From the NCBI GenBank assembly GCA_009786535.1, contig WQRX01000032.1:1-39950 (forward strand): a stretch of DNA of 39,950 nt, written 5' to 3'. Below, in pieces: positions 1-6,761 of the stretch. The notes beneath the pieces are model-generated. The model ran no database searches and was not told the DNA's origin. It worked only from the letters and a program-made list of their open reading frames with translations. This DNA comes from Defluviitaleaceae bacterium. GTDB lineage: Bacteria; Bacillota; Clostridia; Lachnospirales; WQUN01. The stretch's first letter is position 1. Each line of letters starts with the position of its first letter. The position numbers were made by a program, and so were the translations under genes.

Positions 1-4
1 TCTT

Positions 5-34
5 TAAAAAAACATGCCCCCCGCGTTCGGGGGC
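5..34 (-). terminator. Rho-independent terminator of the pilus/secretion operon
   Basis: On the minus strand a 6-bp GC stem (GCCCCC / GGGGGC, positions 29-34 and 16-21) with a 7-nt loop is followed, after ATG, by seven T residues. It lies about 90 bp past the stop codon of the minor prepilin gene and would end the minus-strand operon that starts near 3669. Confidence 0.8.
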
Positions 35-122
35 GTAAGGAGTATTATATCAACCCTTCACAACTTGTCAACACCTTTTTCAAAAAAATATTGAAAAAAT
101 TTTCTCCCAATTTTGCTTCACC

Positions 123-623
123 TTACTTCACCGCTTTATAGCGCACACAAACGCTGCCTTCCAAGCGTATTGGCACAGCGCAGTCGGTAATAATTGTTAT
201 TTCTAATCGGCGCTGCATTACATATACAATATACACGCGGGCGATGTGTGAGGCAAATTCGTTACCGCTAAATTCTAAGCGGTTGTGCCGCACATGCCCC
301 GCGGGGAGCGCTGGGTTAAACGAAAACGTGTAATTCCGCGGCATTCCGCTTGGGTCTATGCCGGGCATTCTTAAATAACGCAATACGTGATTATCATCGG
401 TGATAAGTTCAATTTCGTTGGAAAGCTGTACATTCATTATAATTGCGTCCATTGCGGCGCGGGCATTTTCAAAGGCATTTTGCCGCATGATTAAACCGCC
501 CGATGCATTGGCAGCGTAGCGCCACGCAAAAATTACACCCGTTGAAAGGATAAACCATATGCCAAGGGCAATGACCGCTTCCAACAGTGTGAACCCCGCG
601 CGGGGGGAAATTCTCCTATCCAT
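123..623 (-). CDS. Minor prepilin with type IV pilin-like N-terminus
   Basis: This 166-residue protein begins with a short basic leader followed by GFTLLEAVIALGIW, the class III prepilin signal: cleavage after Gly, a Phe that becomes N-methylated, Glu at +5, then a hydrophobic helix of about 20 residues. A prepilin peptidase would remove the leader, and the helix would pack into the core of a pilus or pseudopilus. The rest has no motif I recognise; it is longer than the companion pilin and probably a minor pilin of the PilW/GspJ or ComGF kind. It is the last gene of the minus-strand operon, its start overlaps the end of gspE by 8 bp, and a terminator follows. No prepilin peptidase gene is visible here, so processing must rely on one encoded elsewhere. 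Confidence 0.8.
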   Translation of the reverse strand: MDRRISPRAGFTLLEAVIALGIWFILSTGVIFAWRYAANASGGLIMRQNAFENARAAMDAIIMNVQLSNEIELITDDNHVLRYLRMPGIDPSGMPRNYTFSFNPALPAGHVRHNRLEFSGNEFASHIARVYIVYVMQRRLEITIITDCAVPIRLEGSVCVRYKAVK

Positions 624-2097
624 CGCGATGCAACGCCTTTATCACTTCTTCTGCGGTGGTGCGCCCCTGCGTTAGCGCGTGCAGGGCATTTTTACGAAGC
701 CCGCGCAGTGCGCGCAAGTCCCGCGCAAAGACAACGGGGGCTTCCGCCATTTGACGACGATAATGTTCATTTAAGATTACATATTCATATACGGCGAAGC
801 GGCTGTGATAGCCAGTGCTTCGGCACCTTCCGCAGCCTACGCCTGCAAAAACGGGCGCTTTTGCGGGGATTTCCAGTAAGGCTGCCTGCTCACGCGTTAG
901 CGTAGCGGGGGCAACACAATGGGGACAAGTACGCCGCACAAGCCGTTGTGAAATTATGCCGTTTAACGCGGCGGCGGCGAGATAATGCTCGACGCCCATA
1001 TCTGTTAGACGCTCGATTACGCCCGCCGCGTCGTTGGTGTGCAAGGTTGAAAGGACGACATGCCCGGTAAGCGCAGCCTGCACCGCGATGCGGGCGGTTT
1101 CCCGGTCGCGCATTTCACCTATCATAATTACGTCGGGGTCTTGCCGAAGGATATGCTTGAGCGCACCCGCAAAACCCAGCCCGCCCGTTTGCGCGTTGAT
1201 GTGATTAACCCCAAGCAGGGGATTTTCTACGGGGTCTTCTACGGTCATAATATTGCGCCCTGCTTGGTTTAATTCTTCCAAGAATGTACTTAGTGTAGTG
1301 GACTTCCCGCTGCCTGTCGGACCTGTGATAATCACCGCGCCGTAAGGCTGGTGAAAAAGACGCGTGATATGCACCAAATCATCGGCTTTGAAGCCGAGGT
1401 CATTTTTGCGCATACGTGCGGACGCGCCGCCGTACAATAGGCGAATTACCGCTTTTTCGCCATGCATTGTGGGCATGGTAGACAGACGGAAGTCTATTGC
1501 TTCCCCTGCGTGGGAAAGCGTAAAATGCCCATCCTGCGGCAAACGCTTTTCGGCAATGTCCATATTCCCCATAATTTTTAAGCGGGAAATAATGTTAGCA
1601 AGCAAGGAAATATCCACCAGTCCATGGGTATGCAGAATGCCGTCCACACGGTAACGGGCGCGGAGTTGGCGCCCAAAGGGCTCTATATGCAGGTCACTTG
1701 CGCGGTTAAGCACGCCTGTGTCAATCAACGAGTCGATGAGGCGCACGGCAGGGGCGGCGTTTAGGGCTTCCAATAGCGCGGGGTCGGTTTCCGAACGGTC
1801 TTGCAAATTTTTTTCTACTACAAATTGTGACGCAATGGTATGTATTGCCGCCGCGCCAAAGGTATTGCTTATGTAAAATCGAATGTCTTCCTCGCGGGCA
1901 TGCAGGGGCACGATATGGCACGCGGTAATGTCGGCGATATCGTTCAGCGTTTTCATGCACGCGGGATTGTGCGTTGCTACATATAATATGCTTGCGTCAC
2001 GCTTTATGGGCAACGCATTAAACTGTGCCGCGTATTCATGCCCCAATATTTGGGCAGCAGTGCGGTCAATTTCAATTGTGCTTAGGTCAACCACCAT
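616..2097 (-). CDS. GspE/PilB-family secretion or pilus assembly ATPase
   Basis: This is the hexameric cytoplasmic ATPase that powers pilus or pseudopilus extension. Walker A GPTGSGKST lies near residue 258; the Walker B/Asp-box region reads DPDVIMIGEMRD, with GEMRD where the family usually has GEIRD; AQAALTGHVVLSTLHTND follows. A tetracysteine zinc motif (CPHC then CGRC) lies near the C-terminus, as in GspE and PilB. The N-terminal region is shorter and more divergent than a full MshEN domain. The frame opens at a GTG (2133), but I prefer the ATG at 2097, which has GGGAG about 12 nt upstream and overlaps the preceding prepilin gene by only 11 bp. That start gives 493 residues. The gene is co-transcribed with gspF and two prepilin genes, so it belongs to a small type II/IV filament system. 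Whether that system serves DNA uptake, adhesion or secretion cannot be told. Confidence 0.9.
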   Translation of the reverse strand: MVVDLSTIEIDRTAAQILGHEYAAQFNALPIKRDASILYVATHNPACMKTLNDIADITACHIVPLHAREEDIRFYISNTFGAAAIHTIASQFVVEKNLQDRSETDPALLEALNAAPAVRLIDSLIDTGVLNRASDLHIEPFGRQLRARYRVDGILHTHGLVDISLLANIISRLKIMGNMDIAEKRLPQDGHFTLSHAGEAIDFRLSTMPTMHGEKAVIRLLYGGASARMRKNDLGFKADDLVHITRLFHQPYGAVIITGPTGSGKSTTLSTFLEELNQAGRNIMTVEDPVENPLLGVNHINAQTGGLGFAGALKHILRQDPDVIMIGEMRDRETARIAVQAALTGHVVLSTLHTNDAAGVIERLTDMGVEHYLAAAALNGIISQRLVRRTCPHCVAPATLTREQAALLEIPAKAPVFAGVGCGRCRSTGYHSRFAVYEYVILNEHYRRQMAEAPVVFARDLRALRGLRKNALHALTQGRTTAEEVIKALHRDG

Positions 2098-2524
2098 TTG
2101 CAGGGTTTGCTCCCGTTGGCGTTGACTGCCCACCTACTACATATGCCTGTTCATCTGCGGGGAGACCGTTAAATGCGCGCTGCACACCCGCCGCAGCATT
2201 TGCAATATTTACCACCACGCCGCGCTGGGGGTGCGTTTCCCATACCGCGCCCGACGACTGGATATCCGTTACGCTTGCATCCAGAAAGCCCGCCGTGCGT
2301 AAATGGTTTAACTGTGCCGTCATGGTTGTGCCCGCTACGGCGCGCCCGCGTTCCGCACGATACAATTCTTTTGCGTTGTGGATTACCCGCGCGGATTGTA
2401 TGTCGCTTCTTAGCCGTGCGCGGTCGGTGGTATTTAAAAAGGTGGGAATTAAAATTGCGGCAATAACGGCTAAAATAGCCAACACAATCGTTAATTCCAT
2501 TAAAGTAAATCCTGCATTTTTCAT
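2087..2524 (-). CDS. Major prepilin (type IV pilin / pseudopilin, ComGC or GspG-like)
   Basis: This 145-residue protein starts MKNAGFTLMELTIVLAILAV, a textbook prepilin signal: leader ending in Gly, FTLMEL with Glu at +5, and a hydrophobic helix reaching to about residue 30. The globular part is small and contains no cysteine, so it lacks the disulphide loop of many type IV pilins. The C-terminus is rich in Gly, Pro and Asn. The start codon lies 2 bp after the gspF stop, and the 3' end overlaps gspE, so translational coupling is likely. It is the best candidate for the main filament subunit of this operon. Confidence 0.88.
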   Translation of the reverse strand: MKNAGFTLMELTIVLAILAVIAAILIPTFLNTTDRARLRSDIQSARVIHNAKELYRAERGRAVAGTTMTAQLNHLRTAGFLDASVTDIQSSGAVWETHPQRGVVVNIANAAAGVQRAFNGLPADEQAYVVGGQSTPTGANPANGG

Positions 2525-2526
2525 GC

Positions 2527-3669
2527 TTACACCGCCGTTGCCATTTCAAAGGTGGGCAACACTATGGCGAGCATAACAAGTGCCAACAATATCCCCAGCA
2601 CCAGCGTAATAATCGGCTCTACCAATTTGTTTGCTTGCTTCATTGAATGGCGATAATTTTGCATAAAATAATTGCTACACTGCGCCATGGTTTGGGAAAG
2701 GGCGCCCGCTTCTTCCCCTACGCGGGCAAGCCCAATAAGCAATGGGTCGATATAGGGCAAATTTGCTATGCTCGTCCAAAAGGCGCGCCCTGCCGTTAAT
2801 TCCGCATGAATATACTGCATGTCCTGCTTTACACGCTTGTTGCCCGCCACATCTCCGCACAGGGGTATTGCATTGGAAACCGATTGCCCCGCATCTAACA
2901 TTAGCGCAACAGACTGCACCAACCGCAAATTTACCCGTTGCCTGTACAACCCAAAGCGCAACTGCAAGGCTGAGAAAAGCAGGCTGCCTTGCTCCGTTCG
3001 CGCAACATAGATAAAACTTGCGATACACACCAACAGCCCTAAGCCTAACCACGCCGCGTTCCCCGTAAGAAATGCCGACACCGCAAGCAGCCCCCGCGTT
3101 AGCGCGGGCAATGCTACGCCTGTATTGGCAAACACCTCTGCGTAGCCCGGCAGTACAAATACAATTGCCATAACAATTACGCTTAGCATCATAGCGGTAA
3201 CGGCGGCGGGGTAAATAAGCGCGGCAATTAATTCGCTCTCGGTTTGGGCTTGTCCTTCATAGTAGTCGGCGAGTTGTGCGCATACTTGCGGAAGGCGTGC
3301 CGTCTTCTCCCCAATTACGACGAAGCTGTGCATAAAAACAGGAAAGCACCCTGCCGCTTTTAACGCGGCAGAAAAACTTTCCCCCTGCATAACGCTTTTA
3401 TGTAAATTGGGCATTGCCTGCGATAACTGCCGCCCCTTTATTTGCGTTTGGATAATGGGCAGCGCTTCCTTTATTGTAACGCCTGCTGCAAGCAAAAACG
3501 CCAGTTGTTTATTAAATACAGCCAGTTCCCTTGCAGGTATTTTTGCACCGCCGTGCGCAAATATATCCCCCACATTTCTATGCCATATGGAAAGGGATGG
3601 GGCATCATTCTTTGCGCGCGCAGTTTGTGAAGCAAGCATCCTATACCCCTTTATATGCATCAATTGCAT
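2527..3669 (-). CDS. GspF/PilC-family inner-membrane platform protein
   Basis: This polytopic membrane protein recruits the GspE ATPase and anchors filament assembly. Two T2SSF domains are visible: the first starts near FNKQLAFLLAAGVTIKEALP and the second near LRFGLYRQRVNLRLVQSVALMLDAGQSV. Each has the usual hydrophobic segments, including IYPAAVTAMMLSVIVMAIVFVLP and the C-terminal LVEPIITLVLGILLALVMLAIVLPTFEM. The open frame extends to 3786, but the extra 39 residues look unlike the family. The ATG at 3669 has a GGGGGA sequence 4 nt upstream and gives 380 residues, a normal length. An ATG at 3765 with AGGT upstream is the alternative. It is the first gene of the operon and diverges from aspA. 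Confidence 0.88.
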   Translation of the reverse strand: MQLMHIKGYRMLASQTARAKNDAPSLSIWHRNVGDIFAHGGAKIPARELAVFNKQLAFLLAAGVTIKEALPIIQTQIKGRQLSQAMPNLHKSVMQGESFSAALKAAGCFPVFMHSFVVIGEKTARLPQVCAQLADYYEGQAQTESELIAALIYPAAVTAMMLSVIVMAIVFVLPGYAEVFANTGVALPALTRGLLAVSAFLTGNAAWLGLGLLVCIASFIYVARTEQGSLLFSALQLRFGLYRQRVNLRLVQSVALMLDAGQSVSNAIPLCGDVAGNKRVKQDMQYIHAELTAGRAFWTSIANLPYIDPLLIGLARVGEEAGALSQTMAQCSNYFMQNYRHSMKQANKLVEPIITLVLGILLALVMLAIVLPTFEMATAV

Positions 3670-3750
3670 TTTGTCCCCCGAGAATTTACGGCGCGGTCTT
3701 GTTTGCGTCAATCTACAAAGGGAACTAAATGCAAGATACATTGTAATTGC

Positions 3751-3778
3751 TCGTTTTTCGTGCATAATATTACCTATG
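3751..3778 (+). promoter_or_regulatory. Candidate sigma-A promoter for aspA-rlmH
   Basis: TTGTAA (3751-3756) and CATAAT (3773-3778) are separated by 16 bp, about 50 bp before the aspA start. It lies in the divergent gap between gspF and aspA. The hexamers are only moderate matches, so this is a suggestion. Confidence 0.35.
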
Positions 3779-3827
3779 CACATCACGCGTTAGGTATCTT
3801 CAATTACTGAATCGGGGGAGCAATCAA

Positions 3828-5288
3828 ATGACAACCTTTACCAATAATCGCCAAGGCAAAACGCTGGAGGATTCGCTGGGGCATGTGGAAATTCCGCCCG
3901 GGGCGTATTATGGCATAAACACACAACGCGCGCTGGAAAATTTCCCAATAACCAATTACCAACTACACCCCGAGTTGATTAAGGCACTTGCCATGGTTAA
4001 AAAGGCGGCCGCCTGCGCCAACGAACGCGCGTTGGAACGCAAGGCTTCGGGTATCTTCAACTATATAGCCGCTGCGTGTGATGCGGTAATAGACGGCTAT
4101 TATCACGAACACTTCGTTGTAGACCCCATACAGGGCGGGGCGGGGACTTCGTTAAACATGAACGCAAACGAGGTTATAGCCAACATTGCCCTCGTAGAAA
4201 TGGGGCGCGAAAAACACAGCTACGACGTAATTCACCCCAACGACCACGTAAACATGTCACAATCCACCAACGACGTTATCCCCACTACGGCGCGTATTTG
4301 CATACGCAAATTGTTGGACGAGTTGCTTGCCACCATGCGCGTGTTATGCGAAGCCTTCCGCGACAAAGCGGAAGAATACGACAGCATTGTAAAAATGGGG
4401 CGCACCCATTTGCAAGACGCCGTACCCATTCGCCTGGGGCAGGAATTTGATGCCTACCGCCGTGTAATTGAACGCGACATGGAACGCATTAGCAATACAG
4501 GTAATTATCTCTTTGAAATTAACCTTGGCGCAACCGCCGTAGGCACGGCGCTAAATGCAAACCCCCGCTATATCCGCGAGGTTATTGACCATTTGCGCCG
4601 CATTACGGGCTTTTCGCAACTGCGCCGTGCCGAATCTTTGGTAGACGGCACACAAAATACGGACTGCTTTACCGAGGTTAGTGCCGCGTTAAAAATTTGC
4701 GCAATTAACATGTCTAAAATTGCAAACGACCTGCGACTTATGGCAAGCGGACCGCACTGCGGCTTCGGCGAAATTACGCTGGAGAAGCTACAGCCGGGTT
4801 CGTCCATTATGCCTGAAAAGGTAAATCCCATTTTGCCCGAGCTAATAAACCAAGTCGCCTTCCAAGTAATCGGCAATGATTTGACGGTTTCCATGGCTTC
4901 CGAAGCAGGGCAGCTGGACTTAAACGTGATGCAGCCCGTGCTTATTTTTAACCTTATACAATCCGTTAGTATGATGAGTAATGCATTCCGCGTATTTGCC
5001 GAACGGTGCGTGCGGCGCATAAAAGTGACTGAACGCAACCGCGCGCGTATCCGCAATTATGTAGAAAACAGCCCCATCATTGCCACAGCATTAAACCCCT
5101 ACATCGGGTACGAGCGGGCGGGCGCGATATCGCGCATCGCGTCTTCCGAGGGCGTAACCGCCCTTGAAATTTGCTTAACGGACGAATCTTTGCTTAAGCA
5201 CCTGGGCGGGGAAGCATCTATACGAAAAATACTGGACGCCGACGGCATGACCCGCATGGTAGAGCGCATAGACGAGGAAGATGAATGA
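3828..5288 (+). CDS. aspA: Aspartate ammonia-lyase
   Basis: The enzyme reversibly deaminates L-aspartate to fumarate and ammonia in the cytoplasm, as a homotetramer. The 486-residue protein carries the fumarase/aspartase superfamily signature GSSIMPEKVNP near residue 323, in the flexible loop whose Ser acts as the general base. It also has GAGTSLNMNANEVIANIALV and SQSTNDVIPT. The early segment ALENFPITNYQLHPELIKALAMVKKAAA matches aspartase rather than class II fumarase, which it otherwise resembles. The ATG at 3828 follows GGGGGAG at good spacing. The stop codon overlaps the rlmH start (ATGA), so the two genes are coupled. In an anaerobe the enzyme could feed aspartate carbon to fumarate or succinate. 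Confidence 0.93.
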   Translation: MTTFTNNRQGKTLEDSLGHVEIPPGAYYGINTQRALENFPITNYQLHPELIKALAMVKKAAACANERALERKASGIFNYIAAACDAVIDGYYHEHFVVDPIQGGAGTSLNMNANEVIANIALVEMGREKHSYDVIHPNDHVNMSQSTNDVIPTTARICIRKLLDELLATMRVLCEAFRDKAEEYDSIVKMGRTHLQDAVPIRLGQEFDAYRRVIERDMERISNTGNYLFEINLGATAVGTALNANPRYIREVIDHLRRITGFSQLRRAESLVDGTQNTDCFTEVSAALKICAINMSKIANDLRLMASGPHCGFGEITLEKLQPGSSIMPEKVNPILPELINQVAFQVIGNDLTVSMASEAGQLDLNVMQPVLIFNLIQSVSMMSNAFRVFAERCVRRIKVTERNRARIRNYVENSPIIATALNPYIGYERAGAISRIASSEGVTALEICLTDESLLKHLGGEASIRKILDADGMTRMVERIDEEDE

Positions 5289-5728
5289 GAATCACAATTA
5301 TCGCCGCAGGAAAAATGAAAGAACGCCACTTTGCAGAAGCGGCGAACGAATATCTGGGACGTTTGAAAAATTACGGCGAAGTTACAGTAAATGAAATTCC
5401 CGACGACACTACTGCCAATGAAAAAATCCTTCAACGCCTACAGCACCCCACCCTGGCGGGGGCATATAAAATTGCCCTTAGCGTAAAGGGCAAGCGATTT
5501 ACTTCCGAAAAATTGGCACAATTTATCCGGAAAGAACGCGATAACGCACGGCGCATGGCATTTGTTATCGGCGGGTCGGAAGGGTTAAACGACGCGGTAC
5601 TTAGCGTATGTCCGCTACACCTTAGCTTTTCGGACTTGACCTTCCCGCATCGGCTGTTTCGTATAATGCTACTGGAGCAGATTTACCGCGCCTGCAAAAT
5701 TAACGCGAATGAGAAATATCATAAATAA
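5285..5728 (+). CDS. rlmH: 23S rRNA (pseudouridine1915-N3)-methyltransferase RlmH
   Basis: This small SPOUT-class methyltransferase uses SAM to methylate pseudouridine 1915 in helix 69 of 23S rRNA, on the assembled 70S ribosome. The 147 residues start MRITIIAAGKMKERHF and contain the trefoil-knot SAM motif FVIGGSEGLND and the C-terminal LTFPHRLFRIMLLEQIYRA. They end NANEKYHK, where the family normally ends with a GxPYHK tail that takes part in catalysis, so the final Tyr-His-Lys is kept. It is slightly shorter than the usual 155-160 residues. It overlaps aspA by 4 bp and is followed by a strong terminator. Confidence 0.93.
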   Translation: MRITIIAAGKMKERHFAEAANEYLGRLKNYGEVTVNEIPDDTTANEKILQRLQHPTLAGAYKIALSVKGKRFTSEKLAQFIRKERDNARRMAFVIGGSEGLNDAVLSVCPLHLSFSDLTFPHRLFRIMLLEQIYRACKINANEKYHK

Positions 5729-5740
5729 GCCCGCCTGCAT

Positions 5741-5786
5741 ACAAAACCCGCCGAATGATTACCGATTCGGCGGGCTTTTTTTGTCA
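5741..5786. repeat. 46-bp direct repeat, copy 1 (contains terminator)
   Basis: Positions 5741-5786 and 6132-6177 are the same 46-bp sequence with one difference (G at 5770, A at 6161). Each copy contains a complete terminator hairpin. The two copies flank the higBA scar, so they are probably a duplication created when that module arrived or was rearranged. Confidence 0.85.
5747..5782 (+). terminator. Rho-independent terminator after rlmH
   Basis: A perfect 10-bp stem, CCCGCCGAAT (5747-5756) with ATTCGGCGGG (5765-5774), has an 8-nt loop and is followed by C and seven T residues. It ends the aspA-rlmH transcript. Four A residues upstream give it weak function on the other strand as well. Confidence 0.9.
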
Positions 5787-5796
5787 GCGGGGCTTT

Positions 5797-5969
5797 TTAT
5801 CTAAACTCGACGTGAAGCGTTTTACCCATGCCGCTTGCGTTAAATTCAATTCCATACGGGCGGCGATAATCGCCTTGATATATTCACGCTCTGGGGCTTG
5901 CCGCTCCCATTCATCAGCAAAATCCGGGTTTTTTAACTGCTCATCTAAATATGTTTTGTAATCATTCAT
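5797..5969 (-). pseudogene. Remnant HigA-type antitoxin, internal deletion
   Basis: The frame from 5969 starts MNDYKTYLDEQLKNPDFADE and continues through APEREYIKAIIAARMELNLTQ, the N-terminus of an XRE-type HigA antitoxin, up to the first helices of its HTH. The sequence then loses the rest of the HTH domain. Shifted by one frame, the bases just before 5797 encode GMGKTLHVEFR and a stop, which resembles the C-terminal strand of HigA proteins. So the middle of the gene appears deleted while both ends survive. Read straight through, the frame gives 61 residues ending at 5784 with an unrelated tail. A normal antitoxin of this kind has about 90-100 residues. It is probably inactive. Confidence 0.7.
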
Positions 5970-6045
5970 TTTTTATTTCTCCCCTCATAATCCGCTCTGT
6001 ATTTCTTCGCAAGGGCAATTGTTTGTAATATTCCACATCAAACAT
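5966..6045 (-). pseudogene. Remnant HigB-type toxin, internal deletion
   Basis: Upstream of the antitoxin remnant, an ATG at 6045 with GGAG before it encodes MFDVEYYKQL, like the first strand of HigB/Gp49-family mRNA interferases. About 40 bases further on, in a different frame, the sequence encodes LAKKYRADYEGRNKK and a TGA that overlaps the antitoxin ATG (ATGA). That is the typical HigB C-terminus and typical toxin-antitoxin coupling. The central catalytic part, about 80-90 residues in intact members, is missing. The locus is a dead higBA module. The family assignment rests on remembered family sequences. Confidence 0.65.
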
Positions 6046-6131
6046 ATCATATCTCCTTACGCGAAGAATATTCCTTTTTTGATATCTCGTCAATAAAGCA
6101 TAATTGCGAAGCAATTATATAGATTCACATC

Positions 6132-6177
6132 ACAAAACCCGCCGAATGATTACCGATTCGACGGGCTTTTTTTGTCA
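6132..6177. repeat. 46-bp direct repeat, copy 2 (contains terminator)
   Basis: This is the second copy of the repeat at 5741-5786. Its hairpin (6138-6147 with 6156-6165) has one C/A mismatch in the stem and keeps the T run on the plus strand and four T residues on the minus strand. On the minus strand it lies downstream of the small Cys-rich gene and could end that transcript. Confidence 0.8.
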
Positions 6178-6187
6178 ATGGTGCATT

Positions 6188-6216
6188 TCAACCGGTAACA
6201 GATTGTTACCGGTTGA
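6188..6216. other. Perfect long hairpin between the higBA scar and the Cys-rich gene
   Basis: A 13-bp perfect inverted repeat (core AACCGGTAAC / GTTACCGGTT) closes on a 3-nt loop. No T run follows on either strand, so it is not a normal terminator. It sits 40 bp past the stop codon of the minus-strand Cys-rich gene and may stabilise its mRNA 3' end or be an operator. Confidence 0.6.
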
Positions 6217-6256
6217 CGATTTACTTTACCTGGCGATTTTCACTTCGTGGAAACGC

Positions 6257-6571
6257 TTAGATGGCGTTGTGCGTAAATACAGCAATGGCGCAGGTGGGTA
6301 TCACGCATACCGCACCCAGCGGGTTGCCCCAGCAGCCCATTTCGTTGTCGCGGATACCCATGGGTGTCATTGTGTCGCAGCAAGCCGAACCTACGGGACA
6401 AGCCGGGGGCGCGCCAATATCGGCAAGCAAGCGCACGCAGTTGCAATCGGCGCTAAGCAGTACACCCGTAAAGCCGCCGCCCGACAAACCACCCGAAGTG
6501 GTGAAAATCGTAACGGTTTGACCAATGTGGCGGAACATGCTTTCTACCAAACAATCCAAATGATGTGCCAT
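6257..6571 (-). CDS. Small Cys-rich hypothetical protein of a Firmicutes family
   Basis: The 104-residue protein begins MAHHLDCLVESMFRHIGQTV and contains VTIFTTSGGLSGGGFTGVLLSA followed by a Cys-rich region (about ten cysteines), and ends IAVFTHNAI. I recall small uncharacterised clostridial and bacillar proteins with the same plan: an Sm-like beta core, a TVTIFTTSGG motif, a DIPxxKIxSFxHNAV-like end and cysteines, sometimes discussed with spore-coat proteins. No signal peptide or membrane segment is visible. The start has a strong AAGGAGG 8 nt upstream. The gene stands alone, divergent from the ABC exporter operon. The function is unknown, and a spore-surface role would be speculation. Confidence 0.7.
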   Translation of the reverse strand: MAHHLDCLVESMFRHIGQTVTIFTTSGGLSGGGFTGVLLSADCNCVRLLADIGAPPACPVGSACCDTMTPMGIRDNEMGCWGNPLGAVCVIPTCAIAVFTHNAI

Positions 6572-6761
6572 GATGAGAACCTCCTTAATAATTATCCCGC
6601 ACGGGGATTGTACACTTGCATTGTATGGGTTTTTTCACAAAGTGTTACAATGCGGAAATTCGGATAATCTTTTTATATAAATCAACTTTTCCCATTGCAT
6701 TTATTGCGCGGGAGTGATACCCTGCGCGGGTGCGTCAAAAAGTGAGAGGCGTTGATTTTTT

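Noticed and set aside
5784..5969. Intact 61-residue antitoxin
   Set aside because: The HTH is cut after its first helices, and a shifted frame carries the expected HigA end, so the gene is judged deleted and broken.
6104..6667. A 187-residue plus-strand frame
   Set aside because: It crosses the terminator copy and the opposite strand of the Cys-rich gene, has no ribosome binding site, and its product looks like no protein family.
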